This document shows positions 51,346 through 59,996 of a stretch of DNA of 64,000 nucleotides, in pieces. Each line of letters opens with the position of its first letter. The first letter of the stretch is position 1. The stretch comes from CAVQCA01 sp963710815 (GTDB lineage: Bacteria > Pseudomonadota > Gammaproteobacteria > UBA9214), in contig CAVQCA010000140.1 of assembly GCA_963710815.1 (NCBI GenBank), positions 21,210 through 85,209 on the forward strand, read 5' to 3'. Made by a program: the position numbers and the translations under genes. The notes beneath the pieces were generated by a model that saw only the letters and a list, made by a program, of their open reading frames with translations, was not told the origin of the DNA and searched no databases.

Positions 51346-52209
51346 TCAGAGCAGCCAGTAGACGAACACGAACAGGCCCAGCCAGACCACGTCCACGAAA
51401 TGCCAGTACCAGGCCACTGCCTCGAAGGCGAAGTGGTGATCCGGTGTGAAGTGGCCCTTGATGCTGCGTATCAGGATCACCAGCAGCATGGTGGCACCCA
51501 GTGTGACGTGCAAACCGTGGAAACCGGTCAGCATGAAGAAGGTGGTGCCGTAGATGCCAGAGTGCAGAGTCAGGTTCATCTCGGAGTAGGCGGCGGAGTA
51601 TTCATGGGCCTGCAGTACCAGGAACAGTACGCCCAGCCCCACCGTGGCCGCCAGCCACAGGATCAGCCCGCCGCGATGGTTCTTCTTCAACGCCCAGTGT
51701 GCCAGGGTCACGGTGACGCCGCTGGAGAGCAGGATCAGGGTATTGATGGCCGGGATACCCCAGGCCTCCATGGGCTTGAACGCCCCGCCGACATCACCCG
51801 GACCGTTGGTCGGCCACACCGCTTCAAAACCGTGCCAGAGCAGATCGGGCGTCATGCCCTTGTTGCCGCCTCCGCCGAGCCAGGGCACGGCGTACATACG
51901 GGCATAGAACAGTGCGCCGAAGAAGGCGGCGAAAAACATGATCTCCGAGAAGATGAACCAGCCCATGCCGAGGCGGAAGGACATGTCGACCTGGTCGTTG
52001 TACTTGCCGGCCTGGCTTTCCCGTATCACCGTGCCGAACCAGCCGAAAATCATGATCAGCAGGACCACCGCGCCGGCCATCATGACCACCGGGGAACCAT
52101 GATGCAGATAGTGCGCGAACCCGCCCAGGGTCAGGAACAGGCCAACGGAACCCACGAGTGGCCAGTGACTTGGTTGCGGCAGGTAGTAACCCCCTTTCGA
52201 TGCTGACAT
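51346..52209 (-). CDS. Cytochrome c oxidase subunit III
   Basis: 287-aa membrane subunit of the aa3/caa3 oxidase with seven helices: SHWPLVGSVGLFLTLGGFAHYLHHG start, MGWFIFSEIMFFAAFFGALFYARM (conserved Glu), GFHGLHVTLGATMLLVILIRS and EAVAWYWHFVDVVWLGLFVFVYWL end. Follows coxA with only one small gene in between. Confidence 0.96.
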   Translation of the reverse strand: MSASKGGYYLPQPSHWPLVGSVGLFLTLGGFAHYLHHGSPVVMMAGAVVLLIMIFGWFGTVIRESQAGKYNDQVDMSFRLGMGWFIFSEIMFFAAFFGALFYARMYAVPWLGGGGNKGMTPDLLWHGFEAVWPTNGPGDVGGAFKPMEAWGIPAINTLILLSSGVTVTLAHWALKKNHRGGLILWLAATVGLGVLFLVLQAHEYSAAYSEMNLTLHSGIYGTTFFMLTGFHGLHVTLGATMLLVILIRSIKGHFTPDHHFAFEAVAWYWHFVDVVWLGLFVFVYWLL

Positions 52210-52353
52210 TGGTTATTCCCTCTCTCTATGCAAAATGACGAGTTGTTGATTCATTGGCATCGTTAACGCCTTGTTCCCTGACCCGTTCGCGGATCGTTTA
52301 CAGTAAAACCTCAAACAAAGTCAGAGTGCGCGTGATCGGCGGCATCCCTGAAG

Positions 52354-52482
52354 TCAGTGCTTGACCAGAAAACTGGCGACGTAGAACGCGATGGCGATCG
52401 CAAACAGCGCAACGACGACCATGACCTTGCGGGCCGTACCCGGTCGCGGCTGCTCAGGCGTTCTTTTCATCTTGGCGTTCAT
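52354..52482 (-). CDS. Cytochrome oxidase small assembly protein-like
   Basis: 42-aa protein: basic/Pro-rich start (NAKMKRTPEQPRPGTARK) and one helix (VMVVVALFAIAIAFYVASFLV) ending KH. It matches the size, shape and place (just after coxA) of the small single-helix assembly protein that normally precedes ctaG. Start ATG 52482 abuts GGAGG; ATG 52470 (MKRTPEQ) has the same GGAGG 12 bases upstream. No ctaG/COX11 follows. Confidence 0.75.
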   Translation of the reverse strand: MNAKMKRTPEQPRPGTARKVMVVVALFAIAIAFYVASFLVKH

Positions 52483-52523
52483 CCTCCGGGTTGCGTCGCT
52501 GCGCAACCCGGTTCGGACATCAA

Positions 52524-54098
52524 TTACCTGATCTCGGGCGCCGTTTCAAACGTGTGATACGGTGCCGGCGAGGGAACGGTCCACTCCAGTCCTTCCGCAC
52601 CTTCCCAGACCTGGGCAGTGGCCGCCTTGCCGCCACGGATGGTCTTGATGACGATGTACAGGAACAGGAGCTGAGCCGCGCCGAAGGCGAAGGCACCGAG
52701 ACTGGCTACCATATTCCAGTCGGCGAACTGCAGCGCGTAGTCCGGGATGCGGCGCGGCATGCCGGCAAGCCCCAGGAAATGCATGGGGAAGAACAGCACG
52801 TTCACGGAGATCGCCGACCACCAGAAATGAATCTTGCCGAGACGCTCGTCATACATGTGCCCGGTCCACTTGGGCAGCCAGTAGTACACGGAGGCGATGA
52901 TCGCGAACAGGGCGCCGGTCACCAGCACGTAATGGAAGTGGGCGACGACGAAATAGGTGTCCTGATACTGCATGTCGGCGGGCGCGACGCCCAGCATCAG
53001 GCCGGAGAAACCGCCGATGGTGAACAGGAACACGAAGGCGACCGCCCACAGCATCGGCGTCTCGAAGGTCAGTGAGCCGCGCCACATGGTGGCGGTCCAG
53101 TTGAACACCTTCACGGCCGTCGGCACCGAGATCAGGGTGGTGGCGTACATGAAGTACAGCTCGCCGGCCACCGGCATGCCGGTGGTGAACATGTGGTGCG
53201 CCCAGACGATGAAGGACAGGAAGGCGATGGAAGCCGTCGCGTACACCATGGAGCTGTAGCCGAAGAGCTTCTTGCGCGAGAAGGTCGGGATGATCTGCGA
53301 GATCACACCGAAGGCCGGCAGGATCATGATGTAGACCTCGGGATGACCGAAGAACCAGAACACGTGCTGGAACAGCACCGGGTCGCCGCCGCCGGCGGCG
53401 CTGAAGAAGCTGGTGCCAAAATGGCGGTCGGTCAGCATCATGGTCACCGCGCCGGCCAGCACCGGCATCACGGCGATCAGCAGGAAAGCGGTGATGAGCC
53501 AGGTCCAGACGAACAGTGGCATCTTCATCAGGGTCATGCCGGGCGCGCGCATGTTGAGCACCGTGGCGATGATGTTAATGGCGCCCATGATGGAGGAGAT
53601 ACCCAGCATGTGCACCGCGAAGATGAAGAAATCGGTGCTTTCCGGCGCAAAGGTGGTGGAAAGCGGCGCATAGAAGGTCCAGCCGAAGGCCGGTCCGCCG
53701 CCTTTCATGAACAGGGTGCTGAGCAGCAGGGTGCCGGCGAACGGCAGGATCCAGAAGCTCCAGTTGTTCATGCGCGGCAGCGCCATATCGGGGGCGCCGA
53801 TCATCATCGGGATCATCCAGTTGGCGAGGCCCACCATGGCCGGCATGATCGCGCCGAACACCATGATCAGTCCGTGCATGGTGGTCAGGGTGTTGAAGAA
53901 CTGCGGATCGAAAAACTGCAGCCCGGGCTCGAACAGCTCGGCGCGTATCAGCATCGCCATGGCACCGCCGATCAGCAGCATGATGAAGGAGAACCACAGG
54001 TAGAGCGTGCCGATGTCCTTGTGGTTGGTGGTAAACAGCCAGCGCTTCAGGCCGGTCGGGTGGTCATGATGCGCGTCGTGTGTGGTTGCTGTACTCAT
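52524..54098 (-). CDS. Cytochrome c oxidase subunit I
   Basis: 524-aa heme-copper oxidase subunit with 12 helices. Visible: the low-spin heme His in TTMHGLIMVF, WFFGHPEVYIMILPAFG (CuB His and the K/D-channel Glu, so A1 type), WAHHMFTTGM (two CuB His), and VVAHFHYVLVTG with the two heme His. ATG 54098 is chosen because GGAGG lies 10 bases upstream; an ATG three codons earlier is too near it. 33 bases after coxB. Confidence 0.97.
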   Translation of the reverse strand: MSTATTHDAHHDHPTGLKRWLFTTNHKDIGTLYLWFSFIMLLIGGAMAMLIRAELFEPGLQFFDPQFFNTLTTMHGLIMVFGAIMPAMVGLANWMIPMMIGAPDMALPRMNNWSFWILPFAGTLLLSTLFMKGGGPAFGWTFYAPLSTTFAPESTDFFIFAVHMLGISSIMGAINIIATVLNMRAPGMTLMKMPLFVWTWLITAFLLIAVMPVLAGAVTMMLTDRHFGTSFFSAAGGGDPVLFQHVFWFFGHPEVYIMILPAFGVISQIIPTFSRKKLFGYSSMVYATASIAFLSFIVWAHHMFTTGMPVAGELYFMYATTLISVPTAVKVFNWTATMWRGSLTFETPMLWAVAFVFLFTIGGFSGLMLGVAPADMQYQDTYFVVAHFHYVLVTGALFAIIASVYYWLPKWTGHMYDERLGKIHFWWSAISVNVLFFPMHFLGLAGMPRRIPDYALQFADWNMVASLGAFAFGAAQLLFLYIVIKTIRGGKAATAQVWEGAEGLEWTVPSPAPYHTFETAPEIR

Positions 54099-54131
54099 TT
54101 GGATCATACCTCCACTGGGTTCCTGAATTGC

Positions 54132-55262
54132 TTACTTGGCTGCCGCGATATCCGACGGCTGGACCACATCACCGGTATTGTTGCCGAAGGCGTTGCGCTC
54201 GTAGGTGATGACCGAGGCGAGATCCACGGCGTTGAGCTGCTCCCCGAAGGCCTGCATCGCGGTACCGGTCTTGCCGTGCAGCACGATGTGAAGGTGATCC
54301 GCAATCGGGCCGGTGGCGATCTTGCTGCCCTTCAGTGCGGGGAAGACACCCGGTATACCCACGCCACCAGGCTGATGGCAGGCCGCGCAGATCTTGTTAT
54401 ACACTTTTTCGCCATTTTGCATCAGCTCTGCCTTGGTCATCTTCTTGGTGGATGCGGCGGAGGCCGCGGCCTCGCCGGCCTTCTGTTCGGCAACCCAGGC
54501 CTTGTAATCCTTTTCCGTTTTGGCGACCAGCACGATCGGCATGAACCCGTGGTCCTTGCCGCACAGTTCCGCGCACCTGCCACGGTAGGTCCCCGGCGTT
54601 TTCACTTCGGCCCAGGCATCGTTAACGAACCCGGGGACGGCATCCTGCTTCCATCCGAGTGCGGGCACCCACCAGGAATGTATCACGTCATTGGAGGTGA
54701 TCAGGAAACGGATCTTCTTGTTGATTGGCACGACGACGGGGTTATCCACTTCCATCAGGTAGTTCTTCCCCTTCGCCTGCTTGTTCTCGATCTCGGCGCG
54801 CGGTGTGGACAACACGCTGAAGAAGCTGATGCCCTCATCCAGGTAGTCATACTTCCATTTCCACTGATAACCGGTGACCTTGATGGACATATCGGAGTTG
54901 CGCGTGTCCTCCAGCGCCAGCAGCGTCTTGGTGGCCGGAATGGCCATGCCCACCAGAATCAGGAAGGGAATGGTGGTCCAGATGATCTCGACGGTGGTGC
55001 TTTCATGGAAGCTGGCCGGCTTGGCGCCTTTGGACTTGCGGTGCTTGAAGATGGAATAGATGAGTACGGCAAACACGCCGGCGCAGATCACGACACAGAT
55101 CTTGAAGATCAGCATGTGCAGATCGTAGACCTTGTGGCTGATATCCGTGACGCCGGGCGTCATATTCAGCGATCCAAATCCTGCAAAGGTATTGCCTGTG
55201 CCGAGCAGGATTACTGCCCCCCACAGACCGCACAGGGCAAGTCTTAGCTTCTTGGCAAACAT
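54132..55262 (-). CDS. Cytochrome c oxidase subunit II with fused cytochrome c domain
   Basis: 376-aa subunit. Signal/lead segment, two helices (about residues 50-70 and 95-112), a cupredoxin domain with CuA ligands His195, Cys230, Cys234, His238 and Met241 (RGRCAELCGKDHGFMP), an Ala-rich linker, and a C-terminal cytochrome c domain with CAACH at 292-296 and a distal Met. This is the caa3-like form that takes electrons directly. First gene of the coxB-coxA-small-coxC operon; GGGAG lies eight bases before the ATG. Confidence 0.96.
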   Translation of the reverse strand: MFAKKLRLALCGLWGAVILLGTGNTFAGFGSLNMTPGVTDISHKVYDLHMLIFKICVVICAGVFAVLIYSIFKHRKSKGAKPASFHESTTVEIIWTTIPFLILVGMAIPATKTLLALEDTRNSDMSIKVTGYQWKWKYDYLDEGISFFSVLSTPRAEIENKQAKGKNYLMEVDNPVVVPINKKIRFLITSNDVIHSWWVPALGWKQDAVPGFVNDAWAEVKTPGTYRGRCAELCGKDHGFMPIVLVAKTEKDYKAWVAEQKAGEAAASAASTKKMTKAELMQNGEKVYNKICAACHQPGGVGIPGVFPALKGSKIATGPIADHLHIVLHGKTGTAMQAFGEQLNAVDLASVITYERNAFGNNTGDVVQPSDIAAAK

Positions 55263-55298
55263 GCATCAATCTCCCAAACGATTTTGATTCTTGAAAAA

Positions 55299-55803
55299 CT
55301 ATGGCTGACGCCGCGCGCCTTCCAGCTGTTCGCGGATACCCCGCTGCAATTCAACCGCCAGGGCCGCGCGCTCGTCTTCGCCCAAAAACCGGCCGATCTC
55401 CACCCGTCGCCCCTGATAGGCGATCTCCAGTCTGCTTGGATACCAGGGGATGGGCGACTTCTCGAGCTGCACCCGCGCCCAGAAACTCGGGCATTCCCAG
55501 CGCTCCTCGGCCTGACGCCGCCCCTTCTCCACCCTGACATGGTCAGCGTTTATCGAGACGACTTCACGCCACTGGCTGCGCAAATGGCACAGGTAGAACG
55601 CCGCCCCCAGCACCAGCAACTCGAGTCCGGCAAATGGAAGCACCGGCCAGAAGCCCTTCAGTGCAAACATCACGGAGATAGCCCAGCAGGCACGAGGCGA
55701 TCACCGCGTACACTCTCAATACCCCGTGCCAGGACAGGGACTGGTTCGGCCGGATGATCCAGCGACAATCCGAACCCGCCGGACCACATACCAATTCGAC
55801 CAC
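55299..55803 (-). CDS. DUF2244 membrane protein, one frameshift
   Basis: Two minus-strand frames join into a DUF2244 protein of about 168 aa if one T is removed at 55678-55681. Upstream part: DCRWIIRPNQSLSWHGVLRVYAVIASCLLG; downstream part: ISVMFALKGFWPVLPFAGLELLVLGAAFYLC, then the soluble region ending RREQLEGARRQ-like. DUF2244 genes typically precede coxB, as here. GTG 55803 is the likely start. Function unknown. Confidence 0.8.
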
Positions 55804-55980
55804 AGAATTTATCCAGTCCGGTTGCGACCGGCAGCCCTGGAAACTGACCGGGCATCCTACTGCATGAACGGAGGGTCCGCAACTGCCGCAAGCTACCGCG
55901 CGCCGGCCGGATACGCCAGTCAAAAGTCACAGAATTCTAAATGAGAATTTCCATGGGCACAATGAATCACGGCAACAAAT

Positions 55981-56670
55981 TCAGGGAAGACCCGCCTCAT
56001 GACCCAGGCAGGCGGCAACGCCGGCGGCAGTACACCCGAACTGGAACGGGACTGTACCCAGCAGCGGCGCGCTCAGCCTGGCCTGCAGTGCGGCGATGTT
56101 TTCAGCGGCCCGCTCGCCCCCGGGCATCGGCATATTGGCAACCCAGCCGGCGAGGCCAGACCCCGAGTCGCCTATGGCGGCCGCTGTCAGCAGGGCGTGA
56201 TTCAGGCAGCCGAGGCGTATCCCCACCACCAGGATGACCGCCAGTCCCAGCTCCGCCGCCATATCGGCCACGGTCTGTGAATCGTTCAGCGGCACCAGCC
56301 AGCCCCCGATCCCCTCCACGCAGACCTGGTCCACCCGTGCTGCGAGTCGCTCGAAGGCTGTCCTGATAAGGGCCAGGTCAATCCGGCTGCCAGCCTCGGC
56401 CGCAGCCAGATGCGGCGCGATGGCCGGTTCGAAGGCATAGGGATTCACCTCCTGGTAGTCCAGCGGCAGGCTGGCCTGGCGTTGCAGCAGCAGGGCATCG
56501 GCATGGCGCAGCCCCTGCGCCGTGCGCTGGCAGCCGGAGGCCACCGGCTTCATGGCGGCGACCCGGCGGCCGCGATCCTGCAACCGACGCATCAGACCGA
56601 GCGTCACCATGGTCTTGCCCACGCCGGTATCAGTGCCGGTAATGAAATAGCCGGCGGGTGGACTAGCCAC
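55981..56670 (-). CDS. bioD: Dethiobiotin synthase
   Basis: ATP-dependent ureido-ring closure on 7,8-diaminopelargonic acid. 229 aa with P-loop GTDTGVGKT (residues 12-20), MKPVASGC, the EGIGGWLVPLND segment and NHALLTAAAIGDSG. Last gene of the minus-strand biotin cluster; overlaps bioC by 8 bases. bioA is not in the window. Confidence 0.95.
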   Translation of the reverse strand: MASPPAGYFITGTDTGVGKTMVTLGLMRRLQDRGRRVAAMKPVASGCQRTAQGLRHADALLLQRQASLPLDYQEVNPYAFEPAIAPHLAAAEAGSRIDLALIRTAFERLAARVDQVCVEGIGGWLVPLNDSQTVADMAAELGLAVILVVGIRLGCLNHALLTAAAIGDSGSGLAGWVANMPMPGGERAAENIAALQARLSAPLLGTVPFQFGCTAAGVAACLGHEAGLP

Positions 56671-57550
56671 GGGGGCCGCCCCGGCGCGGCGGATGCGCCA
56701 CGGTCAGCTCCACCTCGACCACGCCGTCAGGTTGCTTGTCATGCGGAGCCCAGGCATGCCCATAGACCACCTCGTAGCTGGCCGGCAGGAGACCGTCAAG
56801 GCGGTAGCTTTCATACGCCTGCAATACCCGTTGCAGGCGCCGCTGCCCGGTCAGGCCGCGCGGGCGGCCGGCCGTGACATTATGGGCGCCCAGGTGTTTG
56901 AGATCCTGCATCAGGGTGCGCGCCTCGCGATAGGTCACGGTGAGGCGCTCCGTGTCCATGACCGGTTCCGCCCAGCGGGCACGCAGCAGGGCATCGCCGA
57001 TATCATGCATATCGATGAAGGTGTTGACATGGGTATGGCCATCCACGATCCCCCAGCTTGCGCGCAACTCCTTCAGGGTATCGGGTCCGAAGGTGGTGAA
57101 CATCAGCAGGCCACCAGGCGCCAGCACCCGTCGCAGTTCGGTGAATACCGGCCCAAGGTCCAGGCACCATTGCAGCATCAGGTTGGAAAAGATGAAATCA
57201 AAACTGTCGGCAGCGAAGGGCAGCCGCTCGGCATCCCCGCAGACGCAGCCCGGATGCCGGAACCAGCCGCCGCGCTGCCGTGCGCGGCGCAGCATGTTCA
57301 CCGCCAGATCCAGGGCGATGACACGGGAGTGGCGGTAACGCTGCATGAGCGCCTGGCTGAACTCCCCGGTGCCGGCACCCAGATCGAGGATGCGCGCGGG
57401 CCGCAGGCGGATGAGATCCAGGCGTTCGACCAGACGCCGTCCGACCTCCTGCTGCAATCCAGCGGCCTCCTCGTAGGTCGGCGCCGCCCGCTCGAAGGCG
57501 AGCCGCAGCTGACGCTTGTCCACCCGGTAAGCGGCCAGCTCATCCGGCAT
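56663..57550 (-). CDS. bioC: Malonyl-ACP O-methyltransferase
   Basis: Starts pimeloyl synthesis by methylating malonyl-ACP with SAM. 295 aa: the N-terminal VDKRQLRLAFERAAPTYEEAAGLQQEVGRRL, SAM motif ILDLGAGTGEFS, ALDLAVNML, CGDAERLPFAADSFDFIFSNLMLQWC and GGLLMFTTFGPDTLKELR, all characteristic of BioC. Overlaps bioH by 11 bases and bioD by 8. Confidence 0.95.
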   Translation of the reverse strand: MPDELAAYRVDKRQLRLAFERAAPTYEEAAGLQQEVGRRLVERLDLIRLRPARILDLGAGTGEFSQALMQRYRHSRVIALDLAVNMLRRARQRGGWFRHPGCVCGDAERLPFAADSFDFIFSNLMLQWCLDLGPVFTELRRVLAPGGLLMFTTFGPDTLKELRASWGIVDGHTHVNTFIDMHDIGDALLRARWAEPVMDTERLTVTYREARTLMQDLKHLGAHNVTAGRPRGLTGQRRLQRVLQAYESYRLDGLLPASYEVVYGHAWAPHDKQPDGVVEVELTVAHPPRRGGPRG

Positions 57551-58340
57551 GGATTCGCTCCGCGGGAGGCGCCTTCACAGGCCGCAGAAAATTTTCGACC
57601 CTCTCGGCCACAATGGCGGGAGAGGCCAGAAACGGCGCGTGTCCGGCACCGGCGATGACCTCCACCCGCGCATTCGGCAGACGAGCGGCCGCCTGCTCCG
57701 CGGCCACCGCGGGCACCAGCGTATCGCGCGCCCCCATAAGAAACAGCACGGGACAGGCGATATCGGCCAGGCGGGCGCGCAGATCCGTCGTGCGCAGAAT
57801 CTCCAGACCGGCCCACAGGGCCTCCGGCGAAGGCTGTCCGTGCTGCAGCAAGCGGGCACGCAATTCCCGCAGCACGACATCCGCGGCGTCACTGCCATGC
57901 ACCTGCAGCGCGAGGAAGCGTTGCAGCGTACGCCGGTAATCGCGGCGCAGATCGTCGGCGAACGCCTCCAGCACCTCCGGCGCCATCGCCGGCGACCAGT
58001 CCGGCCGCCGCACGAAACTCGGCGTTGCAGCAACCATTACCAGCCGTTCGACACGCTCCGGTGCAATGAGCGCCGCCCGGGCCGCCACCAGGCCGCCCAG
58101 CGACCAGCCGAGCCACGCCGCCCGCTCCGGGACGCACTCCAGCACCGCCCGCACCATATCATCCAGCCCGCCACCCTCCCGCCAGGCACTGCGGCCGTGA
58201 CCCGGCAGGTCCACGCGGTTCACGCGGAACGCCGGTTCCAGCAGCGGCACCAGCGGGTCCCAGACACCGCCGTGGAGCCCCCAACCATGAAGCAGCACCA
58301 GGTCGGGGCCATCACCGCTTGTTTGCGTGAAAAGCGTCAT
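57540..58340 (-). CDS. bioH: Pimeloyl-[ACP] methyl ester carboxylesterase
   Basis: Removes the methyl group added by BioC, ending chain growth at pimeloyl-ACP. 266-aa alpha/beta hydrolase: oxyanion region LLHGWGLHGGVW, nucleophile Ser80 in GWSLGG, acid Asp in FLMGARDTLVP, base His in GAGHAPFLASP. Its place next to bioC supports BioH rather than a generic esterase. Confidence 0.93.
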   Translation of the reverse strand: MTLFTQTSGDGPDLVLLHGWGLHGGVWDPLVPLLEPAFRVNRVDLPGHGRSAWREGGGLDDMVRAVLECVPERAAWLGWSLGGLVAARAALIAPERVERLVMVAATPSFVRRPDWSPAMAPEVLEAFADDLRRDYRRTLQRFLALQVHGSDAADVVLRELRARLLQHGQPSPEALWAGLEILRTTDLRARLADIACPVLFLMGARDTLVPAVAAEQAAARLPNARVEVIAGAGHAPFLASPAIVAERVENFLRPVKAPPAERIHAG

Positions 58341-58358
58341 CGATCAGCCGAATCCGGT

Positions 58359-58500
58359 TCACCGCAGAGACACAGAGGAATCATCGGTTATGATTGTTCC
58401 CATAGACCATTCTCACCGCAAAGACGCAAAGATCGCGAAGAAATATATATTCGTAAAATCAGTTAAATAGCTTTGCGCTCTTTGCGTCTTTGCGGTGAAT
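58359..58500. repeat. Dispersed palindromic repeat family 1, copy 4 (arm plus full copy)
   Basis: A lone arm TTCACCGCAGAGACACAGAG (58359-58378) is followed by a complete copy: CTCACCGCAAAGACGCAAAG (58413 on) facing CTTTGCGCTCTTTGCGTCTT (58471 on) then TGCGGTGAA, with an AT-rich loop of about 30 bases. Lies between bioF and bioH. Confidence 0.85.
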
Positions 58501-58533
58501 AAATGTTTCGTAGCAGGCATCAACATATCCAGA

Positions 58534-59712
58534 TCAATCCGCAGAAAACTCTGCTGCGTGCAGCGGCATCAGATATTCCAGTGCATCGAGCAGCTGATCG
58601 ACCTGGGCCTCGCTGTGCACCGCCGAGAAGGTGATGCGCAGGCGCGCCGAGCCCGGCGGGACCGTGGGCGGGCGAATCGCGCTGATCAGGATGCCGCGCG
58701 CGCGCAGGGCCTCGCTCCAGCGCAGCGCCACCGCCGCCTCGCCGACGATGAGCGGTTGTATCGGCGTGGTCGAGTCGGCCAGCGCCAGTCCGAGCTGCGC
58801 CGCACCATCCCGGAAGCGGCGCACCAGCGCCCGTAGGTGATCGCGGCGCCAGCCCTCCTCCCGCACCAGCCGCAGCGCGGCGCGCGTGGCCCCGGCGACG
58901 GCCGGCGGTGGCGCTGTGGTGTAAATATAGGTGCGCGCCTCCTGGATCAGCGTCTCGACCAGCGCCTCGCTGCCGGCAACGAAGGCGCCGAAGGTCCCGA
59001 AGGCCTTGCCCAGGGTTCCCATCAGGATGGGTACCTCGTGCACATCGAGGCCGCAGTGTGCCGTCGTCCCCCGCCCCTGCGGGCCAATCACACCCAGACC
59101 GTGCGCATCATCCACCAGCAGCCAGGCGGCGCGGCGTGCCGCCACCCGCGCCAGCGGTTCAAGCAGGGCGATATCGCCGTCCATGCTGAACACACCATCG
59201 GTCGCCACCAGGTGCTCGCCCGCGGGCGCATCCCGCAGGCGCTGCTCCAGGTCGACGCTGTCGCCGTGACGGTAACGGATCAGCCGCGCCCCGCTCAGGC
59301 GCGCACCATCCAGCAGGGAGGCATGATTGGCATGGTCCTCGAACACGCGATCGCCGTGTCCCAGCAGCGCCTGTATGACACCGAGGTTGGCCATGTAGCC
59401 GGTGGAAAACAGCAACGCCCTCGGGCGTCCGACGAAATCGGCCAGTTCCTCTTCCAGTGCATGATGGAGCCGGCTGTGGCCGCTGATCAGGTGGGCCGCT
59501 CCGCTGCCGGCGCCGTAGTCATCCAGCCCGCGGTGAAAAGCGGCCACCACCTCGGGATGGTTCGCAAGGCCGAGATAATCGTTGCTGCAAAACGACAGAT
59601 ACGAGCGGCCGTCGAGGCGCACCTCCACACCCTGCGGCCCGTCGAGTACCTGACGGCGGCGGTACAGGTCAGCCGACCGGCGCGCCTCAAGTGCAACAGC
59701 GAGGTCTTTCAT
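58534..59712 (-). CDS. bioF: 8-amino-7-oxononanoate synthase
   Basis: PLP-dependent condensation of pimeloyl-ACP/CoA with alanine. 392 aa: SFCSNDYLGLANHP, GSGAAHLISGHSRLHHALE, EDHANHASLLDGARLSGA, TDGVFSMDGDIA, DDAHGLGVIG and PLP-binding Lys236 in GTLGKAFG. ATG 59712 (MKDLAVALEARRSADLYR) fits the family. Separated from bioB and from bioH by repeat-bearing gaps, so the cluster may not be a single transcript. Confidence 0.95.
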   Translation of the reverse strand: MKDLAVALEARRSADLYRRRQVLDGPQGVEVRLDGRSYLSFCSNDYLGLANHPEVVAAFHRGLDDYGAGSGAAHLISGHSRLHHALEEELADFVGRPRALLFSTGYMANLGVIQALLGHGDRVFEDHANHASLLDGARLSGARLIRYRHGDSVDLEQRLRDAPAGEHLVATDGVFSMDGDIALLEPLARVAARRAAWLLVDDAHGLGVIGPQGRGTTAHCGLDVHEVPILMGTLGKAFGTFGAFVAGSEALVETLIQEARTYIYTTAPPPAVAGATRAALRLVREEGWRRDHLRALVRRFRDGAAQLGLALADSTTPIQPLIVGEAAVALRWSEALRARGILISAIRPPTVPPGSARLRITFSAVHSEAQVDQLLDALEYLMPLHAAEFSAD

Positions 59713-59722
59713 CACTAACCCC

Positions 59723-59757
59723 GATGGCCACGGAAGCACACGGAAACACACGGAATG
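59723..59757. repeat. Dispersed repeat family 2, copy 3 (one arm)
   Basis: GATGGCCACGGAAGCACACG then GAAACACACGGAA; only one clear arm, with a trace of the other (CCTTCCGTAT) near 59777. Eleven bases upstream of the bioF start on its coding strand. Confidence 0.75.
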
Positions 59758-59852
59758 ATCACCAACACTGTTATGCCTTCCGTATATATCTGCGACTGGG
59801 TACCAGAATCCAGAATAGGCCTTATGGAGTGCCAATCCATTAAAGCAAAATA

Positions 59853-59937
59853 CTCACCGCAAAGACGCAAAGAACGCAAAGTGTTAAATTGTTTGCGCCA
59901 AAGGATTTCTCTGCGTTCTTTGCGTCTCTGCGGTGCA
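59853..59937. repeat. Dispersed palindromic repeat family 1, copy 5
   Basis: Left arm CTCACCGCAAAGACGCAAAG then AACGCAAAG; right arm CTCTGCGTTCTTTGCGTCTC then TGCGGTG. Shares the short loop segment TGTTAAATTGTTT with copy 2 at 45601, so the loop as well as the arms is conserved. Confidence 0.87.
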
Positions 59938-59996
59938 AACGCTGTTTATGGTTGAACACTGAGCAAGCGTTGGTACCCACTGCCATAAATCCAGAA

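Noticed and set aside
53193..55247. 684-codon open frame antisense to coxA/coxB
   Set aside because: His/Gly/Asp-rich shadow of two well-conserved oxidase genes.
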